This document shows positions 38,674 through 47,518 of a stretch of DNA of 64,000 bases, piece by piece; position 1 is the first letter of the stretch; the number at the start of each line of letters is the position of its first letter. The notes under the pieces are model-generated. The model had not been told where the DNA came from and ran no database searches. It saw only the letters and a list, made by a program, of their open reading frames with translations. The translations under genes were made by a program, and so were the position numbers. Source of the stretch: Coriobacteriaceae bacterium (GTDB lineage Bacteria > Actinomycetota > Coriobacteriia > Coriobacteriales > Coriobacteriaceae); assembly GCA_025993015.1 (NCBI GenBank), contig DAJPFV010000001.1, positions 2,320,617 to 2,384,616 of the forward strand, given 5' to 3'.

Positions 38674-40083
38674 CTATTTAGAATCCGAATCGTCCATGGA
38701 GCCGTCGATGCCGGTTTTGGTGTCGTCCGTGTTGGAATCGTCATCCTTGGCAAAGGGGTTCTTGAAGAAGCCCGTGGAATCGGGTTGCAAACCCGAGAGC
38801 TTGATCCAGGGATTATCGAACTCGGGCTTAGGCATCGCCTGGGCCTCGGGCGCAGTCTCGTTACCGATGAGCTCGGACTCATAGATGAAGGTGTCGTCGC
38901 CGAGCGCGTCGTAGGCGGCGACCGGGTTGCCATCGGCATCGCGGTACGGCGTGCCCTTAAACACGGCACCGTCATAGGCCACAAGCTGGCGGCCGGTCTC
39001 ATTCTCGAAGTAGTACACGAAGATACCCTTGAGGGCCGCACACAGCGGGATGGCAATAATCATACCGATGGGGCCCATGAGTGCTGAGCCAATAACGAGC
39101 GCCGTGAGGCTCATAATGGGATGCACCTGCACCGAGCTCTGCATAACCTTGGGCGAAATCACGTTATCGGTGACGTTTTGCGCGACCATCGTCACGATGA
39201 GCGTCCATAACGCCAACATGGGGCTGAACATGAAACCAAGCACTGTGGCGATTGCTGCGCTCACCCAAGGACCGACGACCGGAACCAAATGCATGATGCC
39301 GGTAAAGATAGCCATGAGCGCCGCATACGGATGACCGATGATCATAAAACCGATAAAGGCCAAGATGCCGCCGCAGATAGACGTCACGACCATACCGCGC
39401 ATGTAGCCGCCGACAGAGCGAGAAAGGATGGCGACCATAAAGCGGTACGAGGTCTCCTTCTCCTGACCGATGATGGTGCAGATCTCGTGGTGCATGCGAG
39501 GGTAGTCGCAAGCCATCCAGTAGGCAAGCACCAGACCAAGGAAGATCACGAATAACTGCGAAGCCGTATTGGTGATGAGCGGGAACACACCGCGGCCAAG
39601 CTCGGCAGCGATCTGAGACACATACTTCGATGCCACGGTAACCAACGACGAAAGATTATCGTCCAAATACTCCTTGAGCGGCGTGTTGTTGAGCGTCTTG
39701 GCATGCGAGATCATCTCATTGAGGTCGCCTCCCGCAACACGAAGCTGCTCGGGCAGGCGGCTCAGGACTTCCATGATCTGACCAAAGAGAATCGGCGACA
39801 AGATACAAACGACACCGACGAGCACGGCAACAACAACAATAAGCGCGATAAGCGAACCGATGCCGCGATTCACGCCATGGTGCTCGAGCCAGTTGGTGAT
39901 CGGGGACATCACAAAGGCAATGATGGAACCAACAGCGAGAAACTCGATAACCGGTGCCAGGATGCCCATAAGGTTAAAGATGACAGCAGCAATAACAATG
40001 CAGCCGACAACAGCCCAAATGCGCAGCGTCAGAATGCGGGTGTCGCGCAGCACGCGATCGGTTTGTTGGGGGTGCTCACTCAT
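38674..40083 (-). CDS. AI-2E family membrane protein
   Basis: This 469-residue membrane protein of the AI-2E / PerM family has about seven membrane segments. Marks are IWAVVGCIVIAAVIFNLMG, GSIIAFVMSPITNWLEHHG, and in the second half LVPVVGPWVSAAIATVLGF and LTALVIGSALMGPIGMIIAI. Members export small molecules or act as Na+/H+ antiporters; the name autoinducer-2 exporter should not be taken literally. A Ser/Asp-rich tail follows residue 400. It overlaps the sigma factor gene by four bases (ATGA) and is the last gene of the sigB-type operon. Confidence 0.85.
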   Translation of the reverse strand: MSEHPQQTDRVLRDTRILTLRIWAVVGCIVIAAVIFNLMGILAPVIEFLAVGSIIAFVMSPITNWLEHHGVNRGIGSLIALIVVVAVLVGVVCILSPILFGQIMEVLSRLPEQLRVAGGDLNEMISHAKTLNNTPLKEYLDDNLSSLVTVASKYVSQIAAELGRGVFPLITNTASQLFVIFLGLVLAYWMACDYPRMHHEICTIIGQEKETSYRFMVAILSRSVGGYMRGMVVTSICGGILAFIGFMIIGHPYAALMAIFTGIMHLVPVVGPWVSAAIATVLGFMFSPMLALWTLIVTMVAQNVTDNVISPKVMQSSVQVHPIMSLTALVIGSALMGPIGMIIAIPLCAALKGIFVYYFENETGRQLVAYDGAVFKGTPYRDADGNPVAAYDALGDDTFIYESELIGNETAPEAQAMPKPEFDNPWIKLSGLQPDSTGFFKNPFAKDDDSNTDDTKTGIDGSMDDSDSK

Positions 40084-40871
40084 GAACGAATCATCACTCC
40101 GTCGGGGTCGATCTTGTCCTGAATCTTCTTAAGCGTGCGGCGCAGCAGACGCGAAACCTGCACCTGAGAAATACCCAGCTTCTTGGCGATCTCGATCTGG
40201 GTCATGCCCTTCACAAAGCGCAGCTCGATCACCTCGCGCTCGCGCGGCGAGAAATCACGGATGGCTTCCTCGATCACCAGGCGGTCATCGGTAAAGTCGA
40301 GCTCGTTGTCGTCGTCGGCGTAACGGTCGAGAATCGAAGGGGCATCGTCGGAATCGGACGCACCAGGAGCCTCGATGGGCACCGAGGTATAGGCCGAAGA
40401 CGATTCCATAGCCTCGAGGACCTCATCGACAGTCACATCTAGATACTCAGCGATCTCCTCAACCTTGGGCGAGCGCTGTAGCTCGTTGGTGAGCTTATCG
40501 GTAGCCTGGTTGACCTTGGCCGAGAGCTCCTGCAAGCGACGGGGCACGCGCACGCTCCAGCCCTTGTCGCGGAAGTGACGCTTGATCTCGCCCAAGATGG
40601 TAGGCGTGGCAAACGTGGTGAACTCGAGTCCGCGCTCAGGGTCAAAGCGGTCGATAGCCTTGAGCAGGCCCAAATAACCAACCTGCATCAGGTCATCGAG
40701 CGGCTCGCCGCGGTTCTTAAACTTGTTGGCAAGAAACCTTACCAGGTTCATGTGGGACATGACGAGCTGCTCGCGTGCGTCCGGGTCACCGGTCTCTTTA
40801 TAGCGACGAAACAGCTCGCGGGTTTTCTCCTTGTCCCAAGCGGTCTTACCGCTCCGGGAACGTTCGGTCAT
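40080..40871 (-). CDS. SigB/SigF-type RNA polymerase sigma factor
   Basis: This 263-residue group 3 sigma factor has region 2 (QLVMSHMNLVRFLANKFKNR, LDDLMQVGYLGLLKAIDRFD, FTTFATPTILGEIKRHFRDK) and region 3 (VPRRLQELSAKVNQATDKLT, SPKVEEIAEYLDVTVDEVL). Region 4 is a clear HTH (LRFVKGMTQIEIAKKLGISQ, VQVSRLLRRTLKKIQ). An acidic insert lies between regions 3 and 4. It starts one base after an RsbW-like gene, the arrangement of SigB/SigF stress or sporulation-derived regulons. Target promoters were not identified here. Confidence 0.92.
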   Translation of the reverse strand: MTERSRSGKTAWDKEKTRELFRRYKETGDPDAREQLVMSHMNLVRFLANKFKNRGEPLDDLMQVGYLGLLKAIDRFDPERGLEFTTFATPTILGEIKRHFRDKGWSVRVPRRLQELSAKVNQATDKLTNELQRSPKVEEIAEYLDVTVDEVLEAMESSSAYTSVPIEAPGASDSDDAPSILDRYADDDNELDFTDDRLVIEEAIRDFSPREREVIELRFVKGMTQIEIAKKLGISQVQVSRLLRRTLKKIQDKIDPDGVMIRS

Positions 40872-40872
40872 A

Positions 40873-41250
40873 TTAGATATCCGCCTTGAGGTCGAGGGAA
40901 AGCGTCAGGGGCGCCGCAGTCTTTTCGTAGGAGTCGCACACGCTCGCCAAAATGAGCTCGGCATACACAGCGGCCTGGTCATCCTCGTCGACGGTGGCCT
41001 GGTCGCCAAAGGTAAAGGTCATGCCAACGTGAGATTCGTCGACATCGAATTTGATCGAGATGTCATCGGAATCAACAGCCGTGCAGCCGAAAATAAATGC
41101 TTCCTCGGCAGCCATACGAATGTCCTCGATGCGATCGACGGACATGGAGCAGAGCGCACCGACATTTGCCGCCGTCATGCGCACAAGGCGCGCCAGACGC
41201 GGGTCGCCGGCAACGGTCAGCGTAATGGGGCAAGTTGCTTCGCTACTCAT
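40873..41250 (-). CDS. RsbW-like anti-sigma factor, degenerate ATPase box
   Basis: This 125-residue protein has the outline of the HATPase anti-sigma family (RsbW/SpoIIAB): LVRMTAANVGALCSMSVDRI, EDIRMAAEEAFIFGCTAV, then a strand-rich half and a short C-terminus. In RsbW the N-box reads E-x-x-x-N, but here the Asn position is Phe (EEAFIF), and no clear glycine-rich ATP lid is visible. It may bind sigma without acting as a kinase. It directly precedes the sigma factor gene (one-base gap) and overlaps the DUF948-like gene by eight bases. No RsbV antagonist gene is in the window. Confidence 0.75.
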   Translation of the reverse strand: MSSEATCPITLTVAGDPRLARLVRMTAANVGALCSMSVDRIEDIRMAAEEAFIFGCTAVDSDDISIKFDVDESHVGMTFTFGDQATVDEDDQAAVYAELILASVCDSYEKTAAPLTLSLDLKADI

Positions 41251-41833
41251 CGCAGGACTCCTCAGAGGTCTCGGCGGGCGTGTAGGTGTAATACTGGGCT
41301 GCTTTAGCAGCAGGCTTCTGTGCATCATTGTCACCAGCAGCGACATCGTCCCCGGCTTCGCCAATCAGGACACGCTCGGTCGGCTGCTCGGCTTCTTCGG
41401 CAGCGGAAAGCTTGCACTCAGCGTCGGCCGCGGGAGCCTTCACCTTGTTAAAGAGTTTCTGCACGGCACCTGCCGCAGAATCAGTCACGCTCGACACAGC
41501 ATTGCTGGCCTCGGCCATGCTACCGGTGACCTCAGAAATGTCGCGAACCACGGCTTCGACCTCTACGAGATTGGAGGTAAGGGCATCAACTGCCGTCTTG
41601 CTCGACTTAAGCAGCGGCTCCATCTGGGCAAGCGCCGGCGTAAGCTCATCGACAGCGCCATCGAGCTTTGCCACCACAGGCTGAGCCTCGGCGATGGTGT
41701 TGTTGAGGTCGTTAACGGTCTTATCGAGCGAGTCGACAACGGTGCGGGTCTTGCGCAGGGTAAGCGCGAGCTCAACGATGGCCCACACGCCGGCAACAGC
41801 GAGCAGCAGCAGGGCGATTTGAATGGGACTCAT
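41243..41833 (-). CDS. DUF948-like membrane-anchored helical protein
   Basis: This 196-residue protein has one N-terminal membrane helix (IQIALLLLAVAGVWAIVELA) and then a long helical region (DSLDKTVNDLNNTIAEAQPV, ALAQMEPLLKSSKTAVDALT, VEAVVRDISEVTGSMAEASN), as in DUF948 proteins. The C-terminal third is acidic, Ala-rich and likely disordered. Function is unknown. It is the first gene of the operon with the RsbW-like protein, the sigma factor and the AI-2E protein, so a link to envelope stress sensing is possible but unproven. The ATG at 41833 starts MSPIQIALLLL. Confidence 0.78.
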   Translation of the reverse strand: MSPIQIALLLLAVAGVWAIVELALTLRKTRTVVDSLDKTVNDLNNTIAEAQPVVAKLDGAVDELTPALAQMEPLLKSSKTAVDALTSNLVEVEAVVRDISEVTGSMAEASNAVSSVTDSAAGAVQKLFNKVKAPAADAECKLSAAEEAEQPTERVLIGEAGDDVAAGDNDAQKPAAKAAQYYTYTPAETSEESCDE

Positions 41834-41933
41834 ACAAGCCTCCCAAAGGAATCGATATACAGACGGTTTCCATGGTACCCCAAAGGGGACCGAACATGCC
41901 ATGAGCAGCAACGTGGGACAAAATTATCAGCAG

Positions 41934-43289
41934 CTACTTCGGTGCATTCCCGCTGCGGTCGCGTTCACTTTGCTCTGCGCGCCATTCTTCCCAACCGCGG
42001 CCGGCAGGCTGCCAAAATGCACCGCGTTCCAAGCCTTCGGGCAAATAGCGCTGATCGACCCAGCCTTCGGGATAATCGTGCGGATACTTATACACACCGT
42101 ATTCATCGCTGCCCGGGCGATGGCGATCGCGCAGGTAGCTGGGCACCTCGCGAAGACCACTGCTGTGGATATCGGCTAGCGCCGCATCGATCGAGGCCTC
42201 GCACGCATTGGACTTGGGCGCCAAGCACACATAGAGCGCAGCTTGTGCAAGGTTAATGCGACATTCAGGATAGCCAATAACTTCAGCAGATTTAAAGGCA
42301 GCATGCGCCACCAAAAGCGCCTGCGGGTCGGCGTTGCCAACATCCTCAGAAGCGTGAATCATAATGCGGCGAGCGATAAACTTAGGATCCTCCCCAGCAT
42401 CGATCATGCGCGCGAGCCAATAGATCGTGGCATCGGGGTCGCTACCGCGCATAGACTTAATAAACGCACTGATGATGTCGTAGTGCATGTCGCCGTTTTT
42501 GTCATACGTAAAGCCGCGACGCGGGTTGGCGATCTTCACGTCATCCACGGTGATGGGATAGCGCTCCCCCGCCGCAGGCGCTGGCGTTCCCTCGGTATCG
42601 GGACGCGTGACGGCAATCTCGCTCGCAAGCTCAAGCGTCGTGAGCGCCGAGCGAGCGTCACCCGCTGCCAGCGTGCAAATGGTCTTAACCGTATCCTCAT
42701 CGGCCGAGAATTTGCCGTTCAGGCCCTGAGGTGCCTCGAGCGCACGCTCGATAAGCATGGCGATATCCTCGTCCTTTAAATGCTCAAGCTCCACGACGCG
42801 ACCACGTGAGAGCAGCGCCGAGTTGACCTCGAAGTACGGATTCTCCGTCGTAGCGCCAATCATAATGACGGTACGGTTCTCAACTGCATGCAGCAGGGCA
42901 TCCTGCTGCGACTTAGAGAAGCGGTGAATCTCATCGATGAATAGAATGGTGCGGCGGTCGTACGTATTCAGGCGCGTCTTGGCCTCATCAATCACACGAC
43001 GCAGGTCCTTCACGGTACCCGTGACGGCGCTGACCTCGACAAACTCGCTCTTGGTATGGTTGGCGATAATGTGGGCCAGCGTCGTCTTGCCCGTACCGGC
43101 AGGCCCGTACAGAATCACGCTCGAAAGCACGTCGTGCTCGATCGCGGCACGCAGCCATGAACCCTTACCGACGGCCTTTTGCTGGCCCACGTACTCGTCG
43201 AGCGAATTGGGGCGCATGCGCACCGCAAGCGGCGCATTCTGAAAGGAACGCTCGCGCGTCGAAGCAGAAAAAAGGTCGTCCATAGCCAT
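41934..43289 (-). CDS. rarA: Replication-associated recombination protein A (RarA/MgsA)
   Basis: RarA is an AAA+ clamp-loader-like ATPase acting at stalled replication forks. The protein has Walker A ILYGPAGTGKTTLAHIIAN, Walker B TILFIDEIHRFSKSQQDALL, sensor 1 MIGATTENPYFEVNSALLSR, and the C-terminal RarA domain with HYDIISAFIKSMRGSDPDAT, IYWLARMIDAGEDPKFIARR and YKYPHDYPEGWVDQRYLP. Length, about 450, is normal. Several in-frame ATGs lie together (43301, 43289, 43283). I favour 43289, with modest certainty because no clear ribosome site separates them. Confidence 0.93.
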   Translation of the reverse strand: MAMDDLFSASTRERSFQNAPLAVRMRPNSLDEYVGQQKAVGKGSWLRAAIEHDVLSSVILYGPAGTGKTTLAHIIANHTKSEFVEVSAVTGTVKDLRRVIDEAKTRLNTYDRRTILFIDEIHRFSKSQQDALLHAVENRTVIMIGATTENPYFEVNSALLSRGRVVELEHLKDEDIAMLIERALEAPQGLNGKFSADEDTVKTICTLAAGDARSALTTLELASEIAVTRPDTEGTPAPAAGERYPITVDDVKIANPRRGFTYDKNGDMHYDIISAFIKSMRGSDPDATIYWLARMIDAGEDPKFIARRIMIHASEDVGNADPQALLVAHAAFKSAEVIGYPECRINLAQAALYVCLAPKSNACEASIDAALADIHSSGLREVPSYLRDRHRPGSDEYGVYKYPHDYPEGWVDQRYLPEGLERGAFWQPAGRGWEEWRAEQSERDRSGNAPK

Positions 43290-43343
43290 CCCGTGCATCA
43301 ATCAAAGTCGTCATCTGCTAACAGTATACCGAATATATACGAA

Positions 43344-44591
43344 CTACCGTTCGTTAATATAGGTACGATGCGGAAACTTCAATCCCGGGAACAACTTGCT
43401 CGTGAGCTCACAGAAATAGCCATCCGTCATGCTCGAAATGTAATCAACTACGGTCTGATCTTTATCGTCCTGCCATGCATAGGTGCGATCGTAGTAGGAA
43501 AGCTGCTGCTCAATGCGCGAAATGTGGTGCTTAAAGATGTAGGAGGACTCGTCGCCTTCGTTTATATCCTGCAGGCAACGGTCGTAGAGTTTTTCGAATG
43601 CCTCGCGCAGCTCCGCCTCGGAATCGCCTTCGATACCGCCCTTGCTATAGATCTTCTCGTAGTTCTCGTGCTTGGCTCGGCGAATTTCCTCAAACAGGTC
43701 CTCGCTCATCTCGATGCGCGGCTTACCATAACTGTGCTCAACGATATCGATGGAGGCATGCGTGAGGATCCAACTGTTGTAGGCACCGCCCCGGCCATCA
43801 TCAAAAGCGTCGGGCGAAAGCAGGCCCGCCGCAATGGCGTCTTGGCGATCGCGCCCAACGTAGGCAAGGATATCAGAGATGCGGACCACGCAGCCTTCGA
43901 GCGTCATGGGACGCAGATGCTCAATTGCGCTATAGCCCGTGGCAATGCAATCCTCAACCGTCTGGTCAAACTGGTCAAAGGAGCCCATGTCCGAGAGCTC
44001 AAACACACGCTGCTCGTACTCGCCGTTATGGCATAGCACGCCGTCGAGCGTCTGGAGCGACACGTTGCGGCCATACAACGCGTCGAGCACGCGGACCGAC
44101 TGCACGTTATGGAAAAAATAACGCCCCGTACGCTCATGAAAGATATCGTTGAGGAAGCGCTCGCCGGCATGGCCGAAAGGCGTGTGTCCCAAGTCGTGAC
44201 CCAGGCCAATCGCCTCGATCAGATCGCAATTGAGCCCCAGGGCGCGACCGATATCGCGCGCAATGCGGGAGACAAGCTGTACGTGCAAACCGCGGCGTGA
44301 AAGATCATCATTGCTACGGAAGCTAAAGACCTGCGTTTTGCCTGCATAACGGGTGTACGCCGGAAGATGAAGTATCTTTTCGGTATCGCGCATAAACGCC
44401 GGACGCATAAGCGTGCCTTTGTCGGCGGCGCGATCAATACGACGAATGACCTGATCGTCGTTGCAACGATACGGGTTGACATGCCCCGAAGCACGATCGG
44501 CGGAAATGCGCTCGACAAGTTCGGACGACAACGCCGAGGGAATACGGTCCATGCGCGCCTTAATGACGGCCGTTTCTTGATTAATTGCCAT
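43344..44591 (-). CDS. dgt: dGTPase-like HD phosphohydrolase
   Basis: This 415-residue HD-domain protein resembles deoxyguanosine triphosphate triphosphohydrolases, which cut dNTPs to deoxynucleosides and triphosphate. Metal-binding motifs are GLHVQLVSRIARDIGRALGL (His), IGLGHDLGHTPFGHAGERFL (HD pair) and VVRISDILAYVGRDRQDAI (Asp). The N-terminus has MRPAFMRDTEKILHLPAYTR. The ATG at 44591 follows AAGGAG by seven bases. It follows the prepilin peptidase gene by 31 bases on the same strand and precedes rarA. The exact nucleotide used is not known. Confidence 0.88.
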   Translation of the reverse strand: MAINQETAVIKARMDRIPSALSSELVERISADRASGHVNPYRCNDDQVIRRIDRAADKGTLMRPAFMRDTEKILHLPAYTRYAGKTQVFSFRSNDDLSRRGLHVQLVSRIARDIGRALGLNCDLIEAIGLGHDLGHTPFGHAGERFLNDIFHERTGRYFFHNVQSVRVLDALYGRNVSLQTLDGVLCHNGEYEQRVFELSDMGSFDQFDQTVEDCIATGYSAIEHLRPMTLEGCVVRISDILAYVGRDRQDAIAAGLLSPDAFDDGRGGAYNSWILTHASIDIVEHSYGKPRIEMSEDLFEEIRRAKHENYEKIYSKGGIEGDSEAELREAFEKLYDRCLQDINEGDESSYIFKHHISRIEQQLSYYDRTYAWQDDKDQTVVDYISSMTDGYFCELTSKLFPGLKFPHRTYINER

Positions 44592-44622
44592 GGCATGCTC
44601 CTTAAGAAGGATGCGCAATCGG

Positions 44623-45045
44623 TTACAAAGTGCAGCCCACGACCTCGATTATGGCAAAAATCGGCACCAAAAACGGGAGCAATGGCAGAGAGCGCGATTT
44701 CGTGATGAGGCAGGAGAGGGCAAGAACCAGGAGCGCAGCGGCAAATGCCACGATGCCACCCATAGGGTCGAGCGTGCAAAGCGCGAAAAGTGCCTTAGCA
44801 TCTCCCATGCCGATGCCCGGGGTTTGGCGAAGACGACGCCAGAAGGACTCAGTCAGCACGAGAGCAAGATACACGATGACGGCAAGACCTGCGTGGTCAA
44901 GCGCTGTGTTCAAACCGAGATCGAACCAAACACCCGCTAACGCCGCCACCGCACACGCGCCGGCAAGCGAATTCGGGAACCGCCGATCACGAGCATCGAT
45001 AACGGCGCCAGCAATAGCAAACAACCAAAACGGGATATAGACCAT
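44623..45045 (-). CDS. Type IV prepilin peptidase-like protein (A24 family, core only)
   Basis: This 140-residue membrane protein has the two aspartate motifs of A24 peptidases: IDARDRRFPNSLAGA near residue 16 and GIGMGDAKALFALC near 78. Several hydrophobic helices are present. The N-terminal methyltransferase part of PilD-type enzymes is missing, as in TadV/CpaA-like peptidases. It should process prepilin or Tad-type subunits. No pilin or secretion genes are in the window, so its substrates are elsewhere. The ATG at 45045 follows GAGGAGGCGTTCG. Confidence 0.83.
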   Translation of the reverse strand: MVYIPFWLFAIAGAVIDARDRRFPNSLAGACAVAALAGVWFDLGLNTALDHAGLAVIVYLALVLTESFWRRLRQTPGIGMGDAKALFALCTLDPMGGIVAFAAALLVLALSCLITKSRSLPLLPFLVPIFAIIEVVGCTL

Positions 45046-45077
45046 CGAACGCCTCCTCGAGTTACATCGCAAAAACA

Positions 45078-45118
45078 AAAACCACCACACAGGTGCCTGT
45101 CCCCTTTGTGGTGGTTTT
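45078..45118 (-). repeat. aaaaccaccaca hairpin repeat, copy A (terminator of the GT2 gene)
   Basis: Arms aaaaccaccaca and tgtggtggtttt flank a loop with ggtgcctgtcccctt. On the minus strand it reads aaaaccaccacaaaggggac..., the same as copy B at 52882 on the plus strand. It begins just after the stop of the glycosyltransferase gene and acts as its likely terminator. Confidence 0.78.
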
Positions 45119-45126
45119 GGTGGTGA

Positions 45127-46422
45127 TTATTTGGCGCCTTGCATGACCTCGTCAAGGGTGACGTTGACGGCGTGCTGCGTCGGCACCCAGTCGACCTTCA
45201 GGAACAGCGCAGCCACCGTGATGGGGATATAGCTGAACATAAAGATCGGGAAGGTAAACAGGTTAGTAACCAGACGCCACTTTTGCGCGCAGTGAATGTG
45301 CTTGTACTCAAAGATAGTCGTGAGCAGCGCCAGGATAAAGAACGTCTGATACATCATGGCGAAGGTCATAATGAGCGAAGCGGCGCACGCCTGCATCTCG
45401 ACTTCGGTAGCCAAGAAACCATGCGAAAGACCGCCCACGATCAGGAACGTCGCGTTGGCGAGCATGGAGATCAGGGACAGCAGCATGCCCGGAGCGATGG
45501 TCATAAACATGTCGTACGCGGCAAAGCGATGATAGCGGAACGTCGATTTGACAAGATGCTTGCCATAGGTAAAAAAGACCTGGTAGAAGCCCTTGGTCCA
45601 GCGCATACGCTGCTTCCAGGATGCCTTGAACGTCACGGGTTGCTCGTCAAAGAACTCCGCAGGCGCATAACCGATGCGAATGCCGTGAATGGCGCAGAAC
45701 GTGGTGAACTGAATATCCTCGGTCAGCGTATGGAACTGCCAACCGTGCATGCCCTCGATAACGCTTGACGAGATAAGGTAACCCGAACCCGAAACAGCGC
45801 AGGACGTCTTGCAGATATTGCGCGCGTTGTTGAGGAAGCGCGCCTCGCGCAGGTACCAAGTAGCATTAGCTGCCGAGATCCACGAGCTGCCGAAGTTCTT
45901 GGAATTGCGATAGCTCGTGACCACATGGAAGCCCTGGTCAAAGGCATCATTCATCTTGGAAACGTAATCGCGGGAGATAACGTTGTCGGCATCGAAGATA
46001 AAGTAGCCCTCAAACGTGTCGGGATACTCGTTGAGAATGCGGTCGAAGCCAAAGTCCATGACCCAGCTCTTGCCCTTGCGGGCCAGGTCATTGCGCTCGT
46101 AAACAATGGCACCGGCCTCGCGCGCGAGCTGCGCCGTGTTGTCGGTGCAGGCATCGGCGACCACGAAAACCTCGATGAGCTCGGACGGATAATCCTGGTC
46201 CTTGATGGAGCGAACGAGATTGGCAATCACGGCCTCCTCGTTATGCGCCGCGATAAAGAAAGCATAGCGATGGAGTTTTTTGGCCTTGGGAGGCGCGACC
46301 TCGCCACGAAGAGCGCCAATGACAAAGAAGACCACCTGGTACAGAAAGCAGACCGTGAGCAGCGTGACGACAATCTGGTTGAAGATCACGATGGGTGTGT
46401 TGGTTTGTAAAAAGGCGAGCAT
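45127..46422 (-). CDS. Membrane glycosyltransferase, family 2
   Basis: This 431-residue processive-type GT2 enzyme has an N-terminal membrane helix, a cytoplasmic GT-A domain and three or four C-terminal membrane helices. Catalytic motifs are YAFFIAAHNEEAVIANLVRS, VFVVADACTDNTAQLARE, FIFDADNVISRDYV (DAD), FHTLTEDIQFTTFC (TED) and SWKQRMRWTKGFYQ (QxxRW). The D, DxD, TED, QxxRW set is that of polysaccharide synthases. The product sugar is unknown. It stands alone, followed by a hairpin repeat. The ATG at 46422 starts MLAFLQTNTPIV. Confidence 0.88.
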   Translation of the reverse strand: MLAFLQTNTPIVIFNQIVVTLLTVCFLYQVVFFVIGALRGEVAPPKAKKLHRYAFFIAAHNEEAVIANLVRSIKDQDYPSELIEVFVVADACTDNTAQLAREAGAIVYERNDLARKGKSWVMDFGFDRILNEYPDTFEGYFIFDADNVISRDYVSKMNDAFDQGFHVVTSYRNSKNFGSSWISAANATWYLREARFLNNARNICKTSCAVSGSGYLISSSVIEGMHGWQFHTLTEDIQFTTFCAIHGIRIGYAPAEFFDEQPVTFKASWKQRMRWTKGFYQVFFTYGKHLVKSTFRYHRFAAYDMFMTIAPGMLLSLISMLANATFLIVGGLSHGFLATEVEMQACAASLIMTFAMMYQTFFILALLTTIFEYKHIHCAQKWRLVTNLFTFPIFMFSYIPITVAALFLKVDWVPTQHAVNVTLDEVMQGAK

Positions 46423-46504
46423 GCAGGCTCCCAGCAACGCGTTACGTAAACAACCGTATATCTTACCGCAGGCTTACCGAGTTCAAGAAACCACCTAATA
46501 CTGG

Positions 46505-47518
46505 CTAGGCTTCGAGCAGACCGAGCTGCGGAACGATTTCGTCGCCGGCAGCGGTGCGGCCAAGCGAGCGCGGGGCCAGGTCGTCAAGAACCGCGGCGAG
46601 ATCCCACGGTAGCTCGTCGCGGCACTCAATGCGCTCCCCCGTCACGGGATGGTCGAATGCAACACGCCAGGAATGAAGGAATTGCCTGGTCAGACCCTGA
46701 TCGGCGCGTGCATCGCACTTGCCGTAGAGCGGATCGCCCACGCAGGCGTGGTTGATATGGCGCATATGCACGCGAATCTGATGTGTGCGGCCCGTAAACA
46801 GGTGGCACTCGACGAGCGTATAGCCGTCGTCAAAACGCGTGGAATCGAAGCGCTCGAGGACCTTAAAGGTCGTAATGGCCTGGCGCGCGAAAGGATCGTC
46901 CGAAACCGCCATCTTGACACGGTCACGCGTAGAACGGGCAATGCCGGTGTTAATGGTGCCCTCATCCATAGCGATATGTCCGTGAACGAGCGTGATATAG
47001 CGACGATCGAGCGTGCGCGTGCGAATGAGATTTTGGAGCGCGCGCTGCGTGTCGTCGTCTTTTGCCGCAAGCATGAGGCCCGAGGTATCGCGATCTAAAC
47101 GATGCACGATGCCGGGGCGGTCCTCACCCTGCACGGTACCCAGATGGTCAATGCCGCAGTGGTAGACCAGAGCGTTCGCAAGCGTGCCGCTCTCGTGGCC
47201 ATGGGCGGGATGGCACACCAGGCCGCGCTGCTTGGAGAGCACGATGAGGTAGTCGTCCTCGTAACGGATATCGAGGGGGATGGCCTCGGGAATCACATCA
47301 GTGGGATCATGCGGCTCGGGCAGGTCGACCGAGATGCGGTCACCGGAGCGCACAGCATATTTTTTTGATAGGCAGGTCTCGCCGTTCACGATTACGGCGC
47401 CGCCCTCGATCAGATGCGCGCAGGCAGAGCGCGTGGGGCAGCCGTCGTTGGCACCCAGAAAGGCGTCGAGACGCTGGCCAGAGCAATCGTCGGCAACAAG
47501 AATATGAATGTCGGCCAT
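46505..47518 (-). CDS. rluD: RluD-type 23S rRNA pseudouridine synthase
   Basis: This 337-residue enzyme isomerises uridines in RNA. It has an N-terminal S4 domain (CSGQRLDAFLGANDGCPTRS, EGGAVIVNGETCLSKKYAVR), then the RluA catalytic motif PGIVHRLDRDTSGLMLAAK with the active Asp. It continues RRYITLVHGHI and HLFTGRTHQIRVHMRHI, ending in YGKCDARADQG. Its start overlaps the lspA stop by one base (TAATG), and lspA-rluD is a very common pair. The exact target uridines are inferred from the family. Confidence 0.93.
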   Translation of the reverse strand: MADIHILVADDCSGQRLDAFLGANDGCPTRSACAHLIEGGAVIVNGETCLSKKYAVRSGDRISVDLPEPHDPTDVIPEAIPLDIRYEDDYLIVLSKQRGLVCHPAHGHESGTLANALVYHCGIDHLGTVQGEDRPGIVHRLDRDTSGLMLAAKDDDTQRALQNLIRTRTLDRRYITLVHGHIAMDEGTINTGIARSTRDRVKMAVSDDPFARQAITTFKVLERFDSTRFDDGYTLVECHLFTGRTHQIRVHMRHINHACVGDPLYGKCDARADQGLTRQFLHSWRVAFDHPVTGERIECRDELPWDLAAVLDDLAPRSLGRTAAGDEIVPQLGLLEA

